Assembly: GCA_022818135.1 (NCBI GenBank)
Contig: JAFMSR010000015.1
Span: 33,166,785-33,230,784 of the forward strand
Direction: 5' to 3'
Source of the DNA: Saxidomus purpurata
Lineage: Eukaryota; Mollusca; Bivalvia; Venerida; Veneridae
Length of the DNA stretch: 64,000 nucleotides
This document shows positions 63,690 through 64,000 of the stretch, in pieces. The stretch's first letter is position 1. The number at the start of each line of letters is the position of its first letter. The notes under the pieces were generated by a model, which ran no database searches, was not told the DNA's origin, and saw only the letters and a list, made by a program, of their open reading frames with translations. The position numbers were made by a program, and so were the translations under genes.

Positions 63690-63960
63690 TATTGGTGTTC
63701 ATCTTCGATGTCCGGCTTTCGCGTTAAATCAAACATTTACACTGGAAGCCATGTGTATATCGTTTTCGGAAATTTTTTCCAGTTTAAGGTGTTTGTAAAA
63801 TGCAAGCGCAGTACCAACAAACCGGCAAAAAATTATGCGAAGCTCATTTCTACAAAGCAATCTGTAACCCCTAGTCCCCTGCGCTTGCAGCGCTTTGGTT
63901 CCTTTTTCCCTCATGAACACCATCATTTGGTTTGTTTGAATTGTTTAGAGATGAAAATAA
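63690..63960. repeat. Unclassified repeat-like segment
   Basis: Overlapping ORFs on both strands and a GC-richer core (CTGCGCTTGCAGCGCTTTGG) suggest an interspersed repeat. No family recognised. Confidence 0.3.
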
Positions 63961-64000
63961 AATTTTCCGAAAATGTATAGGTTTTACCATACACAATATC

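Overview
The window is non-prokaryotic, AT-rich, intron-rich DNA that looks like a bivalve mollusc, probably a heterodont clam. Evidence: coding exons are short and separated by kilobase introns with GT-AG borders. The intergenic DNA holds tRNA-derived SINEs, pearl/Helentron-like repeats with tandem cores, decayed LINEs, TIR elements and large satellites. One scaffold gap of exactly 500 N (31738-32237) splits the window.

Region 1 (1-15.6 kb, minus strand): the 5' half of a type II phosphatidylinositol 4-kinase gene. The distal first exon is at 15271-15624 and shared kinase exons are at 2015-2215 and 1267-1398. A second, homologous first exon at 7217-7471 lies inside the 13-kb intron and has the same phase-0 donor. 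The gene runs off the left edge. Its intron also holds a 413-bp LTR-PBS-PPT-LTR miniature retroelement whose LTRs each carry a complete tRNA-like Pol III unit (13644-14056).

Region 2 (16-24 kb): a nest of transposons. A plus-strand LINE is split by a 1,269-bp long-TIR element with a perfect 9-bp target duplication, then by a second inverted-repeat element. LINE 3' fragments and a 30-bp array (21371-22430) follow.

Region 3 (24-41 kb): mostly non-coding. It contains a candidate signal-peptide exon (minus, 28381-28572), the last three exons of an SLC1-type transporter (copy A, plus, 32846-34371), and the last two exons of an unrecognised minus-strand gene (36527-37362).

Region 4 (41.0-47.8 kb): about 117 copies of a 58-bp satellite. 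Each unit carries a 7-bp-stem hairpin and reads like a branch point plus 3' splice site.

Region 5 (51.7-63.5 kb, plus): a complete ten-exon SLC1/EAAT-fold gene (copy B) whose exons join into a 480-residue open frame with every phase matching. Both SLC1 copies keep the fold and the transport-domain Arg. They have replaced the residues that make the Na+ sites, the K+/H+-coupling Glu and the HP1/HP2 tip motifs. Its introns hold a second miniature LTR element with a tRNA-Leu-type primer site, a 1,317-bp TIR element, a SINE and a minisatellite.

Main candidates for something undescribed: the cation-site-less SLC1 pair, the tRNA-bearing miniature LTR element, and the duplicated PI4K2 first exon.
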